Source: Janthinobacterium rivuli
Lineage (GTDB): Bacteria; Pseudomonadota; Gammaproteobacteria; Burkholderiales; Burkholderiaceae_D
Direction of reading: 5' to 3'
Length of the DNA: 64,000 nucleotides
NCBI RefSeq assembly: GCF_009208735.1
Contig: NZ_WFLJ01000002.1
Location: 248,001-312,000 of the forward strand
In this document: one piece after another, positions 53,565 through 63,894 of the stretch
Layout of the letters: the number at the start of each line of letters is the position of its first letter
Numbering within the stretch: the first letter of the stretch is position 1
The notes under the pieces: model-generated
Databases searched by the model: none
The model's input: only the letters and a program-made list of their open reading frames with translations
Told to the model about the DNA's origin: nothing
Position numbers and translations under genes: made by a program

Positions 53565-54448
53565 CGGTGCACTCCTTCTTTCAACAAACGCAGCAAATAT
53601 TGCCCATAGCCATTTTTCGCCAGCGGCGCTGCCAACTTGGCGACTTGTGCGGCATCAATAAAGCCTTTGCGATACGCAATTTCTTCCGGGCATGCAACTT
53701 TCAAACCTTGTCGATGTTCGATTGTCGCAATAAAATTACTCGCCTCGATTAAACTCTCGTGCGTGCCCGTATCCAGCCAGGCATAACCGCGTCCCATGAT
53801 CTCGACGTTCAACTGCTTGCGCTCCAAGTAGATTCGATTGACATCGGTAATCTCAAGTTCCCCCCGTGCGGACGGCTTCAGACTTGCCGCAATGTCGAGC
53901 ACCTGATTGTCATAAAAATACAGCCCCGTCACCGCATAGTTGCTCTTCGGTGACAATGGTTTCTCTTCCAGACTGGTCGCCTGGCCATCCTCGCCGAAAT
54001 CAACCACGCCATAGCGTTCAGGATCCTGGACATGGTAGGCAAAGACCGTCGCGCCCGCAGTCTGCGAGGCGGCGCGTTCCAGTTGGCCCTGCAAATCATG
54101 GCCATAAAAAATATTGTCGCCCAGCACCAGAGCGCAAGCATCCTCGCCGACAAAATCCTTGCCAATAATGAACGCCTGCGCGAGGCCCTCTGGCTCCGGC
54201 TGCACGGCATACTGCAGATTAATGCCCCATGCACGTCCATCACCCAGCAATTGCTCAAAGCGCGGCGTATCTTGCGGTGTGGAAATGATTAATATATCGC
54301 GTATACCAGCGAGCATTAAAGTACTCAGCGGATAGTAAATCATTGGCTTGTCATACACCGGCAACAGCTGCTTCGACACAGCTTGGGTCACTGGATACAA
54401 ACGAGTCCCGGAACCACCAGCGAGAATAATACCTTTGCGTTTATTCAT
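53561..54448 (-). CDS. rfbA: Glucose-1-phosphate thymidylyltransferase
   Basis: 295 residues, Rml[61 protein letters not shown], and [19 protein letters not shown]. First step of dTDP-L-rhamnose synthesis (dTTP + glucose-1-phosphate). It begins 2 bp after rfbD and overlaps rfbC by 4 bp. Confidence 0.96.
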   Translation of the reverse strand: MNKRKGIILAGGSGTRLYPVTQAVSKQLLPVYDKPMIYYPLSTLMLAGIRDILIISTPQDTPRFEQLLGDGRAWGINLQYAVQPEPEGLAQAFIIGKDFVGEDACALVLGDNIFYGHDLQGQLERAASQTAGATVFAYHVQDPERYGVVDFGEDGQATSLEEKPLSPKSNYAVTGLYFYDNQVLDIAASLKPSARGELEITDVNRIYLERKQLNVEIMGRGYAWLDTGTHESLIEASNFIATIEHRQGLKVACPEEIAYRKGFIDAAQVAKLAAPLAKNGYGQYLLRLLKEGVHR

Positions 54449-54450
54449 GA

Positions 54451-55347
54451 CTATCTCTCAATAATTTCAGTAAGCATGCGCTCCACGCCCGACTGCCATC
54501 GCGGCATCAGCAAGGAGAACGCCGTTTGCAATTTATGCGTATCGAGACGGGAGTTTTTCGGCCTCGGAGCGGGCGCAGGAAAAGCCGTGCTATCGACCGC
54601 AGTAATAGCGTCCGCATCAATCTTCAATGCGACGCCCTTTTGCCGTGCAACTTCCAGCACGAAGCGTGCATAACCATGCCAGGAGGTATGGCCACTGGCG
54701 GCAAGATGGTAAACACCCGCCAGTTGCGGATCCTTCCGTGCCGCAATGATCGCGTGCGCGGTAACATCCGATATGAGATCGGCACCGGTAGGAGCGCCAA
54801 TCTGGTCATTGACAACGGACAACTGCTCACGCTCGCTCGCCAGACGCAGCATCGTCTTGGCAAAGTTGCCGCCTCGCGCGGCATATACCCAGCTCGTGCG
54901 GAAGATCAGGTAGTCGCAGCCAGAGGACTGAATCAACTGCTCGCCTTGCAGCTTTGTGGCGCCATAAACACTCAGCGGGCCGGTGCCATGCTCTTCCAGC
55001 CAAGGGGTGGTGCCACTGCCATCAAACACATAATCGGTGGAGTAGTGCACAAGCAGCGCACCGCAGCGCCTGGCTTCCACGGCGAGTACGCCGGGCGCCA
55101 TCGCATTGACCTGGCGACAGTTATCTACGTCGCTCTCCGCCTTGTCGACTGCCGTATAGGCGGCCGCATTGACAATCACATCGGGTGCAACGGCGCGAAC
55201 GGTGGCAGCGATGCCATCGAGGTCACGGAAATCACCACACAATGGCTGGCTGTCCGTACCCACCATGGTCACGCTCCCCAAGGGGGCCAAGCTACGCTGC
55301 AGTTCCCAACCAACCTGTCCGCCTTTACCGAAGAGCAAAATCTTCAT
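54451..55347 (-). CDS. rfbD: dTDP-4-dehydrorhamnose reductase
   Basis: 298 residues, Rml[24 protein letters not shown] for the cofactor, [50 protein letters not shown] with catalytic Tyr/Lys, and [20 protein letters not shown]. Last step of dTDP-L-rhamnose synthesis. It overlaps rfbB by 4 bp. Confidence 0.95.
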   Translation of the reverse strand: MKILLFGKGGQVGWELQRSLAPLGSVTMVGTDSQPLCGDFRDLDGIAATVRAVAPDVIVNAAAYTAVDKAESDVDNCRQVNAMAPGVLAVEARRCGALLVHYSTDYVFDGSGTTPWLEEHGTGPLSVYGATKLQGEQLIQSSGCDYLIFRTSWVYAARGGNFAKTMLRLASEREQLSVVNDQIGAPTGADLISDVTAHAIIAARKDPQLAGVYHLAASGHTSWHGYARFVLEVARQKGVALKIDADAITAVDSTAFPAPAPRPKNSRLDTHKLQTAFSLLMPRWQSGVERMLTEIIER

Positions 55348-56414
55348 GCCTGGCGCTCGGCATAATTTGCCGAAACCCAGTCACGATAACTACCGGACTG
55401 CACATTAGCGACCCAGGATTCATTGGCCAGATACCATTCGACCGTCTTGCGTATGCCTGTCTCAAAAGTTTCTGCGGGTTTCCAGTTCAGCTCACGTTCA
55501 ATCTTGCTCGCATCGATAGCATAGCGGCGATCATGACCAGGACGATCGGTCACATACGTGACTTGCTCTGCATAGCTCACCCCATCCACACGCGGACGCA
55601 GCTCATCCAGTAAGGCGCACACGGTCTGCACGATTTCCAGGTTGGGCTTCTCGTTCCAACCGCCCACGTTGTACACATCGCCCAGTGTACCTCCCTCCAG
55701 CACGCGTCGAATGGCGCTGCAATGATCTTTTACATACAGCCAGTCCCGCACCTGCTGCCCGTCGCCATAAACTGGCAGCGGCTTGCCGGCCAGCGCATTG
55801 ACTATCATCAGCGGTATCAATTTCTCTGGAAAATGATATGGACCATAGTTATTCGAACAATTGGTAGTTAAAACAGGCAGCCCATACGTGTGATGATAGG
55901 CGCGCACCAGATGGTCGCTGGCCGCCTTGCTGGCGGAGTACGGGCTATTCGGCTCATACCGATGCGTCTCCGTGAAAGCGGGCGCATCTGGAGCGAGCGA
56001 GCCATACACTTCATCGGTGGAAACATGGAGAAAACGGAATTCCGCCTTCTGCACGGCCGGCAGAGCCCCCCAATAGGCGCGCACGACTTCAAGCAGATTG
56101 AAGGTGCCAACGATGTTGGTTTGAACAAACTCGCCAGGCCCCAGAATGGAACGATCTACATGGCTCTCCGCCGCAAAATTGATCACGGCACGCGGCTGAT
56201 ACTGCGCAAACAGTGCACCGAGAAGTTTGGTATCCGCAATATCGCCTTTTACAAACTGATGAGACGAATTATCTTGCAAGCTACCCAAGTTTTCCAGGTT
56301 GCCAGCATAACTTAATTTATCAAGATTAATGACCATTTCATCGGATTGAGCAAGCCAATCCAGAACAAAATTACTGCCAATAAATCCCGCGCCACCAGTT
56401 ACAATTATGCTCAT
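55344..56414 (-). CDS. rfbB: dTDP-glucose 4,6-dehydratase
   Basis: 356 residues, Rml[54 protein letters not shown] with the catalytic Asp/Glu pair, [20 protein letters not shown] with Tyr/Lys, and [20 protein letters not shown] at the C-terminus. Second step of the dTDP-L-rhamnose route. It lies 2 bp after the GT2 gene, which heads the operon. Confidence 0.96.
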   Translation of the reverse strand: MSIIVTGGAGFIGSNFVLDWLAQSDEMVINLDKLSYAGNLENLGSLQDNSSHQFVKGDIADTKLLGALFAQYQPRAVINFAAESHVDRSILGPGEFVQTNIVGTFNLLEVVRAYWGALPAVQKAEFRFLHVSTDEVYGSLAPDAPAFTETHRYEPNSPYSASKAASDHLVRAYHHTYGLPVLTTNCSNNYGPYHFPEKLIPLMIVNALAGKPLPVYGDGQQVRDWLYVKDHCSAIRRVLEGGTLGDVYNVGGWNEKPNLEIVQTVCALLDELRPRVDGVSYAEQVTYVTDRPGHDRRYAIDASKIERELNWKPAETFETGIRKTVEWYLANESWVANVQSGSYRDWVSANYAERQA

Positions 56415-56416
56415 TT

Positions 56417-57370
56417 TTATATCTTTTTAAAGATTGCTGCCACAATTAAACCTACATTACCGAATATCGTTTGACGATAAATTCCGGTTTTCCACAATCC
56501 CCACATGCGAGGTAAAAGCCAGCGATTCCGCGAAGTTGCCCAAAGATCCAACAGCTGACGGTTCTCTGGAGTTAGCCTGTCGCGCATTAGTTGCAGAGAT
56601 GCAATATGCTCATCATTCCATTGCCTGAAGCGCCCCTGGAACAGCATTCTGATACGGGCCAGACGGGCCATCCAACTGGAATTCATGCCGACCAGATTGC
56701 CACTGTGCTGGCGGTAACGCAACGAGGGATGCGCATCATAAAAGACTTTGCCACCACAGCCACTGATCACCAGATAGTTCCACCAGTCATGCGTAAGCAC
56801 CGACAAACCATTGCACACATCACGCAACAGTTGACTCGCCGCCATATTGAAGACCATCGTATTGCCGCCACCGATACTTTGCACCAGCGCATTGGCAAAA
56901 TCCGGTTTCTTTGGAAACAGGGGAGATAGGCCGATCTCGCAATCGTCCCCATCTACAAGACGGGTACGGGAACAGTACAAGGCAGGCACGCCTTCCGGCA
57001 CAGTACTCAACCATTCCAAAGCGCGTTGCAACTTATCGGCTTCCCAGATGTCATCCTGATCGGAGTATGCGAAGTAGTCCGCAGCTATATCGGCCTTGCA
57101 GGTGAGTGAGAGAAAATTGGCAGCAAATCCTTCAGCAGGGCCGCAATGTATCGAGAGACGTTCGCCACCCCACTTTGCCCTGTACCTCTCCAGAATATCA
57201 TGCGTGGCATCTTTTGAACCATCGTCGGAAGCCCACACTTCCCAGTTAGGATGGGTTTGTGCCGCAAACGAATCAAGCTGCCCGGCCAAAAAACGCTGCC
57301 CATGGTAGGTGCACAGCAAGATCGCCACCTTGGCGGCGGCAGCATTCTCGCCAGAAGAATTTGTTACCAT
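56417..57370 (-). CDS. Glycosyltransferase family 2 (rhamnosyltransferase-like)
   Basis: 317 residues if started at the ATG at 57370 ([14 protein letters not shown]); the frame is open to 57529 but the extra 53 residues look non-coding. GT2 motifs: [60 protein letters not shown] with the metal site DQDD, and [12 protein letters not shown]. The DQDDIW form is common in rhamnosyltransferases of O-antigen loci, which fits the rfbBDAC genes that follow. No membrane anchor is seen. It is first in the leftward operon reaching down to 47288. Confidence 0.85.
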   Translation of the reverse strand: MVTNSSGENAAAAKVAILLCTYHGQRFLAGQLDSFAAQTHPNWEVWASDDGSKDATHDILERYRAKWGGERLSIHCGPAEGFAANFLSLTCKADIAADYFAYSDQDDIWEADKLQRALEWLSTVPEGVPALYCSRTRLVDGDDCEIGLSPLFPKKPDFANALVQSIGGGNTMVFNMAASQLLRDVCNGLSVLTHDWWNYLVISGCGGKVFYDAHPSLRYRQHSGNLVGMNSSWMARLARIRMLFQGRFRQWNDEHIASLQLMRDRLTPENRQLLDLWATSRNRWLLPRMWGLWKTGIYRQTIFGNVGLIVAAIFKKI

Positions 57371-57790
57371 TCCAACACCATTGCATTCTTTTTTATTAGC
57401 TGTTGCAGACCGCTCTGCAGATCCATGGACCTTGCAAAGAGTATCACCTGAAAGCATCTCACTCACTTGACTCACCAACTTGCCTCCACATTTGACATTT
57501 CCATAAGCCGCTGAAAGCACGCTCAGCACGTCCAGTAGACGAAGTATCGCAGATGCAGCAACTATTTAACAAGCTTGTAACACAAGGTAACAATGAAATT
57601 CCAATGCAAACTTCAAATGAGGTAAGGAAGCTACTCGTTATAGTTATCACAAATATAATTTATTGAACATTGAATTACCATAGAAACTTTTCTAGATATC
57701 TATAAACATTTACAAGTAAAAACAGTTTCCAAAAAGTGAAGAATGCAGATCAAATAAAGCTATTACATCTGCTATAAAGAATATACAGAA
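57371..57790. promoter_or_regulatory. AT-rich intergenic region upstream of the O-antigen operon
   Basis: About 420 bp with no convincing gene, AT-rich in its right half. It should hold the promoter for the leftward rhamnose/export operon. A small dyad, CTTGT-AAC-ACAAG, lies at 57574-57586. No JUMPstart/ops element was recognised, and no -35/-10 pair is clear enough to call. Confidence 0.4.
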
Positions 57791-57840
57791 ATGCGCCATT
57801 TGATGGCGCATAAGAGGAAGATGCCTACAGGAAGGTAGGC
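57791..57840 (-). terminator. Two hairpins after rhlE
   Basis: GCCTAC/GTAGGC (57823-57828 with 57835-57840), then ATGCGCCAT-TTG-ATGGCGCAT (57791-57811), lie in tandem downstream of the leftward rhlE stop. On the minus strand the second stem is followed by a T-rich stretch, fitting Rho-independent termination. Confidence 0.6.
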
Positions 57841-57854
57841 GGAATACAGCAAGC

Positions 57855-59405
57855 TTAGCGCTTCGTTAACCCACCGAGCAATGCTGCAACTTTTTGCTTG
57901 GGTTTTGCGGCTGGTACGGTAGCGTTGACAACAGGGGTTGCCACCTTCGCTGGCTCATACGGTTTGAGGAACCACGGGTCCGCCTTGTCACGGCGCGGAC
58001 CGGGCGAGAACGAGCGGCTGCTGCGATCCGCGGGGCGGCTCGAAGGACGCGTATCGGTATCGCCAGCGTGGCGGCTCTCGGGGGCGCGCGCAGGACGCGC
58101 CTCGCCGCCTTCGCTGCGGCGCGGCGGACGGCGCTCGCTGTCGCCGCCGCGGGCGGGAGCCGGCGAGAAGCCCGTCAATTCGCCGCGCTTGATGCTTTGT
58201 TTGATGAGTTTCTCGATATCGGCCAGCAAGCGCTCGTCTTTATCCGAATAGATCGAAATGGCGTCGCCCGAGGCGCCGGCGCGGCCCGTGCGGCCGATGC
58301 GGTGCACATAGTCTTCCGCGTTGTACGGCAAGTCGAAGTTGATGACGCAAGGCAGGTCGGAAATGTCCAGGCCGCGCGCCGCCACGTCGGTGGCCACCAG
58401 CACGTCGATCTCGCCTTTCTTGAACGCTTCCAGCGCCGCCATGCGTTCCTGCTGGCTCTTGTCGCCGTGAATCGCCGTGGCGCTCATGCCTTCCTGTTCC
58501 AGCACGCGGGCCAGGCGCGAGGCGCCGATCTTGGTATTCGAGAAGACGATGACCTGCTTCAGGTCGCGCTGGCGCAGCAGATGGGCGACCAAGGCATGCT
58601 TCTGATCTTCCGTCACCTTGTACACCACTTGCGTGACCTTGTCGGCCGTCTGGTTGCTGCGCGCCACTTCGATCGTCAGCGGATCGTTGAGGAAGGTCGC
58701 GGCCAGCTTCTTGATTTCTGGCGAGAACGTGGCCGAGAACATCAGGTTCTGGCGCTGCTTCGGCAGCAAGTTGATGATGCGTTGCAAGTCCGGCAGGAAG
58801 CCCATGTCCAGCATGCGGTCGGCTTCATCCATGACCAGCATTTGCACCTGGCTCAGGCTGATGTTCTTTTGCTCGATATGGTCAAGCAAGCGGCCCGGCG
58901 TGGCGATGACGATTTCCACACCACCGCGCAGGATGACGGTTTGCGGCTTCATGTCCATGCCGCCGAAGACGACGGTCGAGCGCAGCGGCGTGTGCTTGGC
59001 GTAGGCCTTGACGTTTTCGGCCACCTGCACCGCCAGCTCACGCGTCGGCGTGAGGATCAGCGCGCGCACAGGATGGCGTGCCGGCGACATGCTGCTGCTG
59101 GCATGCGCCATCAGCAATTGGATGATCGGCAAGGAAAAACCGGCCGTCTTGCCGGTGCCCGTCTGCGCGGCACCCATCACATCGCGGCCTTGCAGCACCA
59201 CGGGGATCGCTTGTTCCTGGATCGGTGTCGGATGGGTGTAACCCTGGTCGGTCAGTGCGCGCTGGATTTCAGGCGCGAGGCCAAAGTCGGCAAAAGTCAG
59301 GCTGGGCGCCGCGGCTGCGGCAGGTGCTGGTGCTAGTGCAGCGGCGGGCGCCGCTTCAGGGGCAATCGCCGGGCTGGGCGTAGGAGTCGATTCGGTTTCA
59401 GACAT
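57855..59405 (-). CDS. rhlE: DEAD-box ATP-dependent RNA helicase RhlE
   Basis: 516 residues from the ATG at 59405 (MSETESTPTPSPA). After an Ala/Pro-rich tail comes the Q motif (GLAPEIQRALTDQGYTHPTP). Then follow motif I AQTGTGKT, PTRELAVQV, TPGRLLDHI, DEAD in VMDEADRMLDMGFLPDLQRI, SAT in LMFSATFS, and the second RecA lobe with VIVFSNTKIGASRLARVLE, ATDVAARGLDI and HRIGRTGR. The C-terminal tail is Arg/Ser/Pro-rich and ends KPKQKVAALLGGLTKR, typical of RhlE proteins acting in ribosome assembly and cold adaptation. Confidence 0.94.
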   Translation of the reverse strand: MSETESTPTPSPAIAPEAAPAAALAPAPAAAAAPSLTFADFGLAPEIQRALTDQGYTHPTPIQEQAIPVVLQGRDVMGAAQTGTGKTAGFSLPIIQLLMAHASSSMSPARHPVRALILTPTRELAVQVAENVKAYAKHTPLRSTVVFGGMDMKPQTVILRGGVEIVIATPGRLLDHIEQKNISLSQVQMLVMDEADRMLDMGFLPDLQRIINLLPKQRQNLMFSATFSPEIKKLAATFLNDPLTIEVARSNQTADKVTQVVYKVTEDQKHALVAHLLRQRDLKQVIVFSNTKIGASRLARVLEQEGMSATAIHGDKSQQERMAALEAFKKGEIDVLVATDVAARGLDISDLPCVINFDLPYNAEDYVHRIGRTGRAGASGDAISIYSDKDERLLADIEKLIKQSIKRGELTGFSPAPARGGDSERRPPRRSEGGEARPARAPESRHAGDTDTRPSSRPADRSSRSFSPGPRRDKADPWFLKPYEPAKVATPVVNATVPAAKPKQKVAALLGGLTKR

Positions 59406-59726
59406 AAGTTTTCTGGTGTGCCTCCGCACTGCGGAAGCCATGCTTTCTCAATAAACAACATTTCGGGGCACAGGCAGCTCCGTCTTGCAAGCCATGGATC
59501 ATTGCTCTTGCGGCACCTCCGTGCTCCGGGACATGCTGTAGGGCGTATGCGGGAGCGTCGAAGAGATGTGCTGCGATGGCGGCGGAGATCGCGCCGGCGG
59601 AACATCGCGCGCAGAAGATACAATATCAGTGCTGTAAACGATACCCTAATTCACCGCAACTGTACACGGAAACCGTGATTTTTGAGCAAAAAGCGTTCCA
59701 GCAACGGCACGCCAGGATGCCGTATC

Positions 59727-59996
59727 ATGCCAGCTCCTATGCCAACTTCGATGCCTCCTCCGCTCCCTGCCCGCACCATGCCCACGCCGCCTTTCCTCCA
59801 CGATCCGCAACCGCAAGCGCCCAGCAAACCGGGCAATGACGAGTGTTGCCACAGCGGTTGCACCTTTTGCGTACTGGAAATGTACCAGGAAGACCTGGCC
59901 GCCTACGAAGAGGCCCTGAGGGCGTGGCAACAGCGCCAGCAAGCCGGTGCCGCACCCGCCGCCCAAGGCATCAGGAAACCGCGCAAGCGCGCTTAA
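59727..59996 (+). CDS. Oxidoreductase-like domain protein (PF09791 type)
   Basis: 89 residues from the ATG at 59727; a TTG at 59682 would add 15. After a Pro/Met-rich N-terminal part comes the short Cys motif NDECCHSGCTFCVLEMYQED followed by LAAYEEALRAWQQRQ, which defines the small oxidoreductase-like N-terminal family. The four Cys could bind a metal or form disulfides; no biochemical function is established. The C-terminus is basic (RKPRKRA). It converges on the chemotaxis receptor gene with an 8-bp gap. Confidence 0.7.
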   Translation: MPAPMPTSMPPPLPARTMPTPPFLHDPQPQAPSKPGNDECCHSGCTFCVLEMYQEDLAAYEEALRAWQQRQQAGAAPAAQGIRKPRKRA

Positions 59997-60004
59997 TTTC
60001 TGAA

Positions 60005-61690
60005 TTAAAAACTTTCCCACTCATCCACTGGCGCCGCGCGACGCGCCGTACCGGCCAGTTGACGCGGCGCCGCTGCAGGCGCCACAGTTGCAGGCGTCTT
60101 GACGGTGACAGGCGCGCGCGGCCGGGTTGCAACGGTACTGGCCGCGTCGAGCTTGAAAATGCTGACCACTGCGCTCAGGCTGGCGGCCTGCTCCTGCATC
60201 GATTCGGCCGCTGCCGCCGCCTCTTCCACCAGGGCCGCATTTTGCTGCGTCACCTGGTCCATCTGGGCGATGGCCTGGTTGACCTGCTCGATACCGGCGC
60301 TCTGCTCGCTGCTGGCGGCGGTGATCTCGCTCATGATGTCCGTCACGCGGGTGATGCTGGCAACGATGTCATCCATCGTGCGGCCCGCCTGGTCCACCAG
60401 CTTCGATCCCGCCTCGACTTTCTCGACCGAATCACCGATCAGGACCTTGATATCCTTGGCCGCGGCGGCCGAGCGCTGCGCCAGGTTGCGCACTTCCGTG
60501 GCCACGACGGCAAAGCCACGCCCCTGCTCGCCAGCGCGCGCCGCTTCCACGGCCGCGTTCAGGGCCAGGATATTGGTCTGGAATGCAATACCGTCGATAA
60601 CGGCGATGATGTCGACGATCTTGCGCGACGAGGCATTGATTGACGCCATCGTGCCCACCACTTCGCCGACCACCTTGCCGCCTTCGATGGCGATACTCGA
60701 CGAGGTCAGCGCCATGGTGTTGGCCTGGCGCGCATTGTCCGCATTCTGCTTCACGGTCGAGGTCAGCTCTTCCATCGACGAGGCCGTTTCTTCCAGTGAA
60801 CTGGCCTGCTCCTCCGTGCGCGACGACAAATCCTGGTTGCCGGCGGCAATCTGGCTCGACGCCGTGGCGATGGTATCGGTGCCGCTGCGCACCTGGCCTA
60901 CCAGGTTTTGCAGGCTGGCATTCATGTCTTTCAGGGCGTGCATCAATTGCCCCGTTTCGTCTTGCGATTGCACAACGATATGCGCCGTCAAATCGCCGGC
61001 CGCCACCTGCCGCGCCACCCCGACGGCCGCGATCAGCGGGCGCGCCACGCTGCGCGCCACCCACAGCGCCAGCAGCATGCCGATGACGACGATGCCCACC
61101 AGTAAACCGATCAGGCTGGCGCGCGAGGCCGCATAGGTGGCGTCGGCGCTGGCGCTCGAGCGCACGCCGCCGTCTGTGTTAATCGCCACCAGTTTATCGA
61201 GGGTCGCCATCATGTCCGCCATGACCTTGGCCGACGGCCCCACGGCCAGCGCGCGCGCCTCTTCCTTTTTCATTTCGCGCGACAGGCTCAGCATGGTTGC
61301 ATGCAGACGCATGAATTCATCGTTCAGCGCCAGGAAGCGCTCAAACGCTTCCTTCTCGCCCGGTTCGGAAATCAGGCGGCGGTAGTTGTCGCCGTCGGCC
61401 TTCAGCTTGGCCTGCGTTTCCGTCATGCGCGTTTCGTTCTGCACCATGTCGGCATCCTGCGCGGCCAGCATGTGCGCCAGTTCCCATCGGCGGAAATCGC
61501 TGACATCGCTGCGCATGGACATGGCCGCCAGCACGCTGGGCATCCAGTTGACGGACAGGTCCGTCGACGCGGTATTGATGCGCGCCATGGAAAAGATCGC
61601 GGACACGCCCAAAGCCGCGGTCAACACGAGCACGGCGCCAAACGACAAGATCAGCTTGGTGGCAATTTTCAAATCTAAGAACCATTTCAT
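60005..61690 (-). CDS. Methyl-accepting chemotaxis protein (4HB_MCP sensor)
   Basis: 561 residues from the ATG at 61690 ([20 protein letters not shown]), which has AAGGAAAG six bases upstream. Transmembrane helix 1 (about 10-30), a ~155-residue periplasmic four-helix-bundle sensor ([20 protein letters not shown] at its start), helix 2 ([20 protein letters not shown]), HAMP, then the signalling domain with the hairpin [20 protein letters not shown] and [20 protein letters not shown]. The C-terminal linker is Ala/Pro/Thr-rich and ends DEWESF, a likely pentapeptide tether for CheR/CheB. The ligand is unknown. Confidence 0.93.
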   Translation of the reverse strand: MKWFLDLKIATKLILSFGAVLVLTAALGVSAIFSMARINTASTDLSVNWMPSVLAAMSMRSDVSDFRRWELAHMLAAQDADMVQNETRMTETQAKLKADGDNYRRLISEPGEKEAFERFLALNDEFMRLHATMLSLSREMKKEEARALAVGPSAKVMADMMATLDKLVAINTDGGVRSSASADATYAASRASLIGLLVGIVVIGMLLALWVARSVARPLIAAVGVARQVAAGDLTAHIVVQSQDETGQLMHALKDMNASLQNLVGQVRSGTDTIATASSQIAAGNQDLSSRTEEQASSLEETASSMEELTSTVKQNADNARQANTMALTSSSIAIEGGKVVGEVVGTMASINASSRKIVDIIAVIDGIAFQTNILALNAAVEAARAGEQGRGFAVVATEVRNLAQRSAAAAKDIKVLIGDSVEKVEAGSKLVDQAGRTMDDIVASITRVTDIMSEITAASSEQSAGIEQVNQAIAQMDQVTQQNAALVEEAAAAAESMQEQAASLSAVVSIFKLDAASTVATRPRAPVTVKTPATVAPAAAPRQLAGTARRAAPVDEWESF

Positions 61691-62185
61691 GCGTTGCTTT
61701 CCTTCATTAAACGGGTAAACGGGACAGGACAACCGCACGCTCCCAAAGGCACGGCGCGGGCGGTGAGGCGACCAAGGCAGGCATCGCAGATTGCGGCGGG
61801 AGTGATCAGTGACGGAGAACAGGAGCAGCCAGGAATAGCAGATCATCCCGAAACATCAGTCAAATTTCCGCAATGCAACATTTTATCACCGTCGTATGGC
61901 GGCGCAGAGTGGTTTGATCGCCGCCTGCGGCCAAAGTTCGCGGCAAAGTCCGCAGACACGGTGTTTTTTGTTTTGTCCGGACACCATTGTGTCCACAGGG
62001 AAAAATGCAGCAACAGGCGTAGGAGTCGGATGACACGAGGCAATGTTCCTAGCCTACATAAGCGCGTCGGCTCATCCGATGCCCGTCCGCGGCCCCTGGT
62101 TCTATAGTGGATACAAGATTCAGCACAACGCTAGCAAGCCAGAAAAGCAGCGCCATCCAACAAAATCAGAAGACGAGGCCCTACC
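61691..62185. other. Intergenic region between chemotaxis receptor and Crp-like gene
   Basis: About 495 bp. No convincing gene; open frames here have no ribosome site and atypical composition. It includes TGTCCGGACA (61974-61983), a perfect 10-bp palindrome, overlapping GGACAC-CATT-GTGTCC (61979-61994), possibly an operator. The right end carries the promoter region of the Crp/Fnr-like gene; the left end holds the receptor's ribosome site. Confidence 0.4.
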
Positions 62186-62992
62186 ATGTACAAAGCTTAT
62201 AGCAACCTGACACCAGCAACGCATACCCACACCGCCGCCCAGCAAAACTGGCAAGCCGCGCCCGCCACGCCCATGATCAGCATCACGGGCGCGCAACAGA
62301 ACGAATTGCTGCGCGCCTTGTCGCGTGCCGATCTGGAGCGCCTGTTTTGCCAACTGGAACTGGTCGCTTTGCCTGCCGGCAAGCACCTGTTCGATTGCGG
62401 CGGCAAGATTGAATACACCTACTTCCCCACCAACGCCATCGTTTCTCTGCTGTACGTGATGGAAGACGGCGCCACCACGGAAATCGCCGTCATCGGCCGC
62501 GAAGGCGTGGCCGGCGTGGTGCTGTACGAAGCCGAGCGCGCCACCTGCACCGCCATCGTACAGACGGCAGGCTACGGCTACCGCCTGAAAACCGCCTTCC
62601 TGCGCGAAGTGTTCAATGAAGGCGGCGCGCTGGCGCAATTGCTGATGCGCTACACCAGCGCCATGTTTGCGCAAATGGCGCAGAACGTGGTGGGCGGTCG
62701 TCATTGCAGCATCGAACAAAAACTGTGCCGCTGGCTGCTGGACCGCCTCGACCGTTCCCTGTCGAACGAGTTGAAGGTCACGCAAGACACCATGGCCAAC
62801 ATGCTTGGCGTGCGCCGCGAAAGCGTCACCGTCACGGCGCGCAAGTTGCAGGACGAAGGCTTGATCCAGTACCGCCGCGGCACGGTCGAAGTACTCGACC
62901 GCGAAGGCCTGGAAGCGGCCGCCGGCAATTGCTATAAAGCCGCACGCGCCGGTTTCGAACAGTTCCGCAGCGGCATCAGTGCACACAATTAA
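62186..62992 (+). CDS. Crp/Fnr-family transcriptional regulator
   Basis: 268 residues. An N-terminal tail of ~30 residues precedes a cyclic-nucleotide-binding-like domain (LERLFCQLELVALPAGKHLF, then YFPTNAIVSLLYVMEDGATT and EIAVIGREGVAGVVL). The C-terminal HTH_Crp domain has LKVTQDTMANMLGVRRESVT and the wing EGLIQYRRGTVEVLDREGLE. The cysteine cluster of oxygen-sensing Fnr is absent. The phosphate-binding cassette of Crp (RxS) is not evident, so it probably does not bind cAMP in the usual way. The target could include the outer-membrane protein gene downstream, whose promoter has a long inverted repeat; this is speculative. Confidence 0.88.
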   Translation: MYKAYSNLTPATHTHTAAQQNWQAAPATPMISITGAQQNELLRALSRADLERLFCQLELVALPAGKHLFDCGGKIEYTYFPTNAIVSLLYVMEDGATTEIAVIGREGVAGVVLYEAERATCTAIVQTAGYGYRLKTAFLREVFNEGGALAQLLMRYTSAMFAQMAQNVVGGRHCSIEQKLCRWLLDRLDRSLSNELKVTQDTMANMLGVRRESVTVTARKLQDEGLIQYRRGTVEVLDREGLEAAAGNCYKAARAGFEQFRSGISAHN

Positions 62993-63092
62993 GCCACGTC
63001 GCAAGCTGATGCGGCAGGAAAGCAACACCTTGTACCCCCATTTGCCACTTCGCCTTGCCTGACAACAATCCAGCCTCTATTATTCTCGTTGA

Positions 63093-63130
63093 AATTTCCC
63101 AATTGAAACTTTAGTTTCGATTGGGAAATT
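63093..63130. promoter_or_regulatory. 38-bp near-perfect inverted repeat upstream of outer-membrane protein gene
   Basis: AATTTCCCAATTGAAACT (63093-63110) and AGTTTCGATTGGGAAATT (63113-63130) pair at 17 of 18 positions over a TT centre. A possible -10 (CATAAT, 63139-63144) follows, so the right arm overlaps the expected -35 position. This suits an operator, or a stable stem at the 5' end of a longer transcript; it lacks a T-tract and is 102 bp past the Crp-like stop. Confidence 0.65.
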
Positions 63131-63170
63131 GTCGCGTACATAATTAGACCTACGACTGGAGTCAGTAAGA

Positions 63171-63833
63171 ATGAAACAGCAATACCTGATCGCCGCCCTG
63201 CTGGCAGGCATGTTCTGCGCAAGCCAAGCCCAGGCAGAAATCGCCATCGCCGCCGACGTGGGTACAACTGGCGTCGGCGCACACCTGAGCGTGCCGCTGC
63301 AATCGAATCTGAATGCCCGTTTTGGCGTCGGCTTCCTGAATTACTCCTACGACTCCAGCACCGAAGACGTCGACTACAAGCTGAAACTCAAGCTGCGCAC
63401 CGTCGACGCCTTGCTCGACTACTTCCCCATGGACGGCGCGTTCCGCGTCAGCGCCGGCGTCGTGTACAACGGCAATAAAATCGATGCCAAAGGCAAGCCG
63501 AACAAAAGCGGCAGCTACACATTGAACGGCAACACCTATACGGCAGCCAGCGCCGGCCAGCTGGACGGTACCATCGATTTCCGCAAGGTCGCACCCTACA
63601 TCGGCATCGGCTGGGGCAATCCGGTGAAAGAAGCTGGCTGGGGCATTTCCAGCGACATCGGTGTATTGTTCCAGGGCTCGCCGAAAACCTCACTGCGCAA
63701 TACCGGCTGCGACCCATTGGCATGCGCCGCCCTGAAAACAGACGTTGCCGCTGAAAACGAAAAACTGGCCGACAAGGTCAAGGATTTCAAGGCGTACCCG
63801 GTGCTGCGCATCAGCGCCAGTTACCGTTTCTAA
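63171..63833 (+). CDS. Small outer-membrane beta-barrel protein
   Basis: 220 residues with a clear signal peptide (MKQQYLIAALLAGMFCASQA, cleavage after AQA). The mature part is alternating beta-strands (IAADVGTTGVGAHLSVPLQS, ARFGVGFLNYSYDSS, LKLRTVDALLDYFPM, FRVSAGVVYNGNKIDAKG, APYIGIGWGN) and ends in YPVLRISASYRF with the C-terminal Phe expected of barrel assembly. GxGxG-rich strands and size recall OmpW/OmpA-like eight-stranded barrels. A Cys pair (TGCDPLACA) lies in a late loop. Ligand or role unknown. Confidence 0.8.
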   Translation: MKQQYLIAALLAGMFCASQAQAEIAIAADVGTTGVGAHLSVPLQSNLNARFGVGFLNYSYDSSTEDVDYKLKLKLRTVDALLDYFPMDGAFRVSAGVVYNGNKIDAKGKPNKSGSYTLNGNTYTAASAGQLDGTIDFRKVAPYIGIGWGNPVKEAGWGISSDIGVLFQGSPKTSLRNTGCDPLACAALKTDVAAENEKLADKVKDFKAYPVLRISASYRF

Positions 63834-63870
63834 GCACGCAGTCTGACGCGAAGCCGTCAGGCCAGATATC

Positions 63871-63894
63871 AAGGCACGCCACGGCGTGCCTTTT
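63871..63894 (+). terminator. Rho-independent terminator after the beta-barrel gene
   Basis: AAGGCACGCC (63871-63880) pairs with GGCGTGCCTT (63883-63892) over a 2-nt centre and is followed by TT, 37 bp after the stop codon. The last ~100 bases of the window hold no recognisable gene. Confidence 0.75.

Noticed and set aside
57894..59336. Long open frame antisense to rhlE
   Set aside because: Arg/Ala-rich shadow of a highly conserved helicase gene.
61694..62107. Possible 137-codon gene upstream of the Crp-like gene
   Set aside because: Runs through the receptor's start region, lacks a ribosome site, and codon composition changes along it; treated as intergenic.
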